DNA of 64,000 nt from contig JAJDDC010000040.1 of NCBI GenBank assembly GCA_029260515.1, positions 62,001 to 126,000 on the forward strand, written 5' to 3'. How positions within the stretch are numbered: the stretch's first letter is position 1; every line of letters begins with the position of its first letter. This DNA comes from Phycisphaerales bacterium. GTDB taxonomy: Bacteria; Planctomycetota; Phycisphaerae; Phycisphaerales; UBA1924. This document shows positions 62,758 to 64,000 of the stretch, piece by piece. A model generated the notes under the pieces. That model worked only from the letters and a program-made list of their open reading frames with translations. It made no database searches and was not told the origin of the DNA. A program made the position numbers and the translations under genes.

Positions 62758-63249
62758 TCATTCCGACGCCCTGAGATGGCGAAACACTGCAGCGACAAGC
62801 TCGCCCTCGGGAAGGTCCCTGACTCCATCAGGGAAACAGGTCGAGAGAGCGGACGAGACTCCCTGCGGCTTCGGGTCGTCGATACCGAGCCCCTTGAGCA
62901 TCTCGATGAGACGAACAACCAGCGGGTCGACGATGGGCTTGGCGTTTCTCCGTTTTCGCGCGGAAGAAGACTTGGTCGATGCGGGGGGACCAACCCGCTT
63001 TGGGTAGAAGAAGACAGGCCGACCATTCGCACCGAGACCGGTTCGCCGAATCTCCAGGCACTGGTCCCTCAGGGTCTCGTCATAGAACGGCCTTCGAGTC
63101 TCGATGAGGTAGAGCGGTTGAGGGAACACGCCCGACTCGACGAGCGAGTAGAAGCGACTCCTCGACAGATTGAGCGCGCGAGCCATGTCGGAGACGGTGA
63201 GAACACAACGCTGCTGGAGCGAGCGGCTGTCGCTTCGCTGGGATGGCAT
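62758..63249 (-). CDS. Helix-turn-helix DNA-binding protein of the island
   Basis: A 163-residue protein starting MPSQRSDSRS. Residues 15-55 form a MerR/AlpA-like helix-turn-helix (VLTVSDMARALNLSRSRFYSLVESGVFPQPLYLI). The middle is basic (STKSSSARKRRNAKP), and the C-terminal IVDPLVVRLIEMLKGLGI may be an interaction helix. The start overlaps the stop of the RuvB-like gene (TGATG), so the two are co-translated. It may regulate the island or act as an accessory factor of the recombinase. Confidence 0.7.
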   Translation of the reverse strand: MPSQRSDSRSLQQRCVLTVSDMARALNLSRSRFYSLVESGVFPQPLYLIETRRPFYDETLRDQCLEIRRTGLGANGRPVFFYPKRVGPPASTKSSSARKRRNAKPIVDPLVVRLIEMLKGLGIDDPKPQGVSSALSTCFPDGVRDLPEGELVAAVFRHLRASE

Positions 63250-64000
63250 CAAGCACCTCCCCCATCGTTCTGAGCGCTCGTATCGGCGGGAACACCACGA
63301 ATATGCTCGACGCCCTTGGGAGTCAGGCTTCGGCCTCGGTCGTTGCGTTCGATAAGCCCGAGCCAGAGCAGATTCGGCTCGATGACACGACTCACGGCTT
63401 CGGGTGGTTGGCCGAGTCGCGATGCGATGACTGTTAGTCGCGTAGGCCGTCGGCTCATCGCAAGAATGTCGAGATACGTCCTCGAATCAGCGTCGAGTCC
63501 AAGAGCATCGACCTGCTCAAGCTCGAAGGCATGGGTGGCGTGTGCGTTCGTGATGGCTAAATCACCCTCAGCACGACCCGAGCGTCGGATGGAGTCCAAG
63601 AGCCGCAAGGCGAGCCTTGGGGTTCCAAAGCTCCGTACCGAGACGGCATCAAGTACGTCCTGCTCCACTTCCCAACCGAGTTGCTGTGAGCGTTGACGGA
63701 GGATTCGAGCGATGTCCGCCGCCTCATACCGCCGAAGCTGGCAGATCATCTTCATGCGGTCGCGGAGCGGCGGCAGCAAACTCTGCGGATCCGTCGTCGC
63801 CAGAATCAGCGTGAATGGTTCGATATCTAGCTTGCTCAGGCTCTGCCGCTGTGCATTTCCGATGAACACCTTGCCCTCATCCAAGGCCTTGTACAACGCG
63901 ACTTGGATGGATGGGTCCGCCTCGTGGGCTTCGTCGATCATGATGACCGCTCGCGGACTCGTCGGAGTCATCAGAAGACCGTTGAGGCAGCCGATACCGA
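63249..64000 (-). CDS. RuvB-like AAA+ ATPase (partial, runs off the window)
   Basis: At least 250 residues; the 5' end, including Walker A, lies outside the window. Visible parts are Walker B VIMIDEAHE, a sensor 1 region (TLILATTDPQSLLPPLRDRM), the RuvB-type R-x-F-G-T-P-R-L-A-L-R-L-L-D sensor 2 helix, and the C-terminal winged helix (LGLDADSRTYLDILAMSRRPTRLTVIASRLGQPPEAVSRVIEPNLLWLGLIERNDRGRSLT), all following RuvB order. No RuvA-interacting hairpin can be judged. Its partner HTH protein and the location in an island argue for an element-borne paralogue rather than chromosomal ruvB. Confidence 0.75.
   Translation of the reverse strand, partial: GIGCLNGLLMTPTSPRAVIMIDEAHEADPSIQVALYKALDEGKVFIGNAQRQSLSKLDIEPFTLILATTDPQSLLPPLRDRMKMICQLRRYEAADIARILRQRSQQLGWEVEQDVLDAVSVRSFGTPRLALRLLDSIRRSGRAEGDLAITNAHATHAFELEQVDALGLDADSRTYLDILAMSRRPTRLTVIASRLGQPPEAVSRVIEPNLLWLGLIERNDRGRSLTPKGVEHIRGVPADTSAQNDGGGA

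Larger units (their letters stand above)
47496..64000. mobile_element. Putative integrative genomic island (left end; right end outside window)
   Basis: Left boundary: the tRNA 3' fragment with terminator. Inside: a decayed HsdR, a small hypothetical gene, a dense multi-gene defence locus, a tyrosine recombinase (61758-62633), an HTH protein and a RuvB-like ATPase. The first 2 kb (47.5-49.5 kb) are visibly less GC-rich and almost gene-free. No conjugation gene is seen. The right boundary, expected to be an intact tRNA-Pro on the minus strand, is not in the window. Confidence 0.5.

Noticed and set aside
1..64000. CRISPR array
   Set aside because: No regularly spaced short repeats and no cas gene were seen.

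Overview
The window is GC-rich chromosomal DNA that most resembles a planctomycete, probably of the class Phycisphaerae. The indicators are a type II secretion/pseudopilin operon, a secreted SGNH hydrolase ending in dockerin-like calcium loops, a PEP-CTERM-like exported protein, frequent GTG/TTG starts, and housekeeping genes (rpsB, tsf, GAPDH, dihydroorotase) spread among lipoprotein operons. This placement is an inference from gene content, not a measured phylogeny.

Layout. 1-5.4 kb: a minus-strand operon of a PilZ protein, GspE, GspF and four pseudopilins. 5.6-7.7 kb: rpsB-tsf with a good promoter, a structured leader and a terminator. 7.7-9.1 kb: a LURP-one-like protein and an exported superoxide dismutase. 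9.3-15.7 kb: a complete minus-strand oligopeptide-type ABC importer. 15.9-18.6 kb: an alpha-oxoamine synthase and the SGNH hydrolase. 19.1-21.3 kb: a frameshifted S46-peptidase relative. 21.6-26.1 kb: tRNA-Pro(GGG), pyrC, a P1B-type metal ATPase and GAPDH. 26.3-31.9 kb: an envelope operon of LpoB-like, COG3014-like and YcfL-like lipoproteins. 31.9-38.7 kb: a membrane Ser/Thr kinase, two exported unknown proteins, an RhlE-type helicase and a BaiN/HI0933-type flavoprotein.

38.7-47.5 kb is accessory in character. It has an ArsR-VOC-VOC unit and two NTF2-like genes. A GAF-PAS-PAS sigma-54 activator is divergent from one of these, which carries a near-perfect sigma-54 promoter and an upstream palindrome. 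It also has a PEP-CTERM-like protein and an intact S46 paralogue. Both S46 copies have lost the catalytic histidine. Three copies of a hairpin-plus-80-nt module and two tRNA-Pro 3'-end remnants are scattered here and near the first S46 copy.

47.5-64 kb looks like one end of an integrative island. It is bounded on the left by a displaced tRNA 3' end still attached to its terminator, and it carries a tyrosine recombinase, an HTH protein and a RuvB-like ATPase on the right. Its cargo is a tightly packed, translationally coupled defence locus: excisionase-type HTH, SNF2 helicase with a degenerate PLD-like N-terminus, DUF4391, type III-like Mod, DarT toxin, DarG antitoxin, type III-like Res and a NucS-like nuclease. 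An eroded HsdR C-terminus next to it shows that an older restriction system occupied the same spot. This locus is the strongest candidate for an under-described system. The working model (inference) is methylation-based self/non-self discrimination by Mod/Res, with an extra remodelling helicase and nuclease, and a DNA ADP-ribosylating toxin-antitoxin pair embedded as addiction module or back-up abortive infection.
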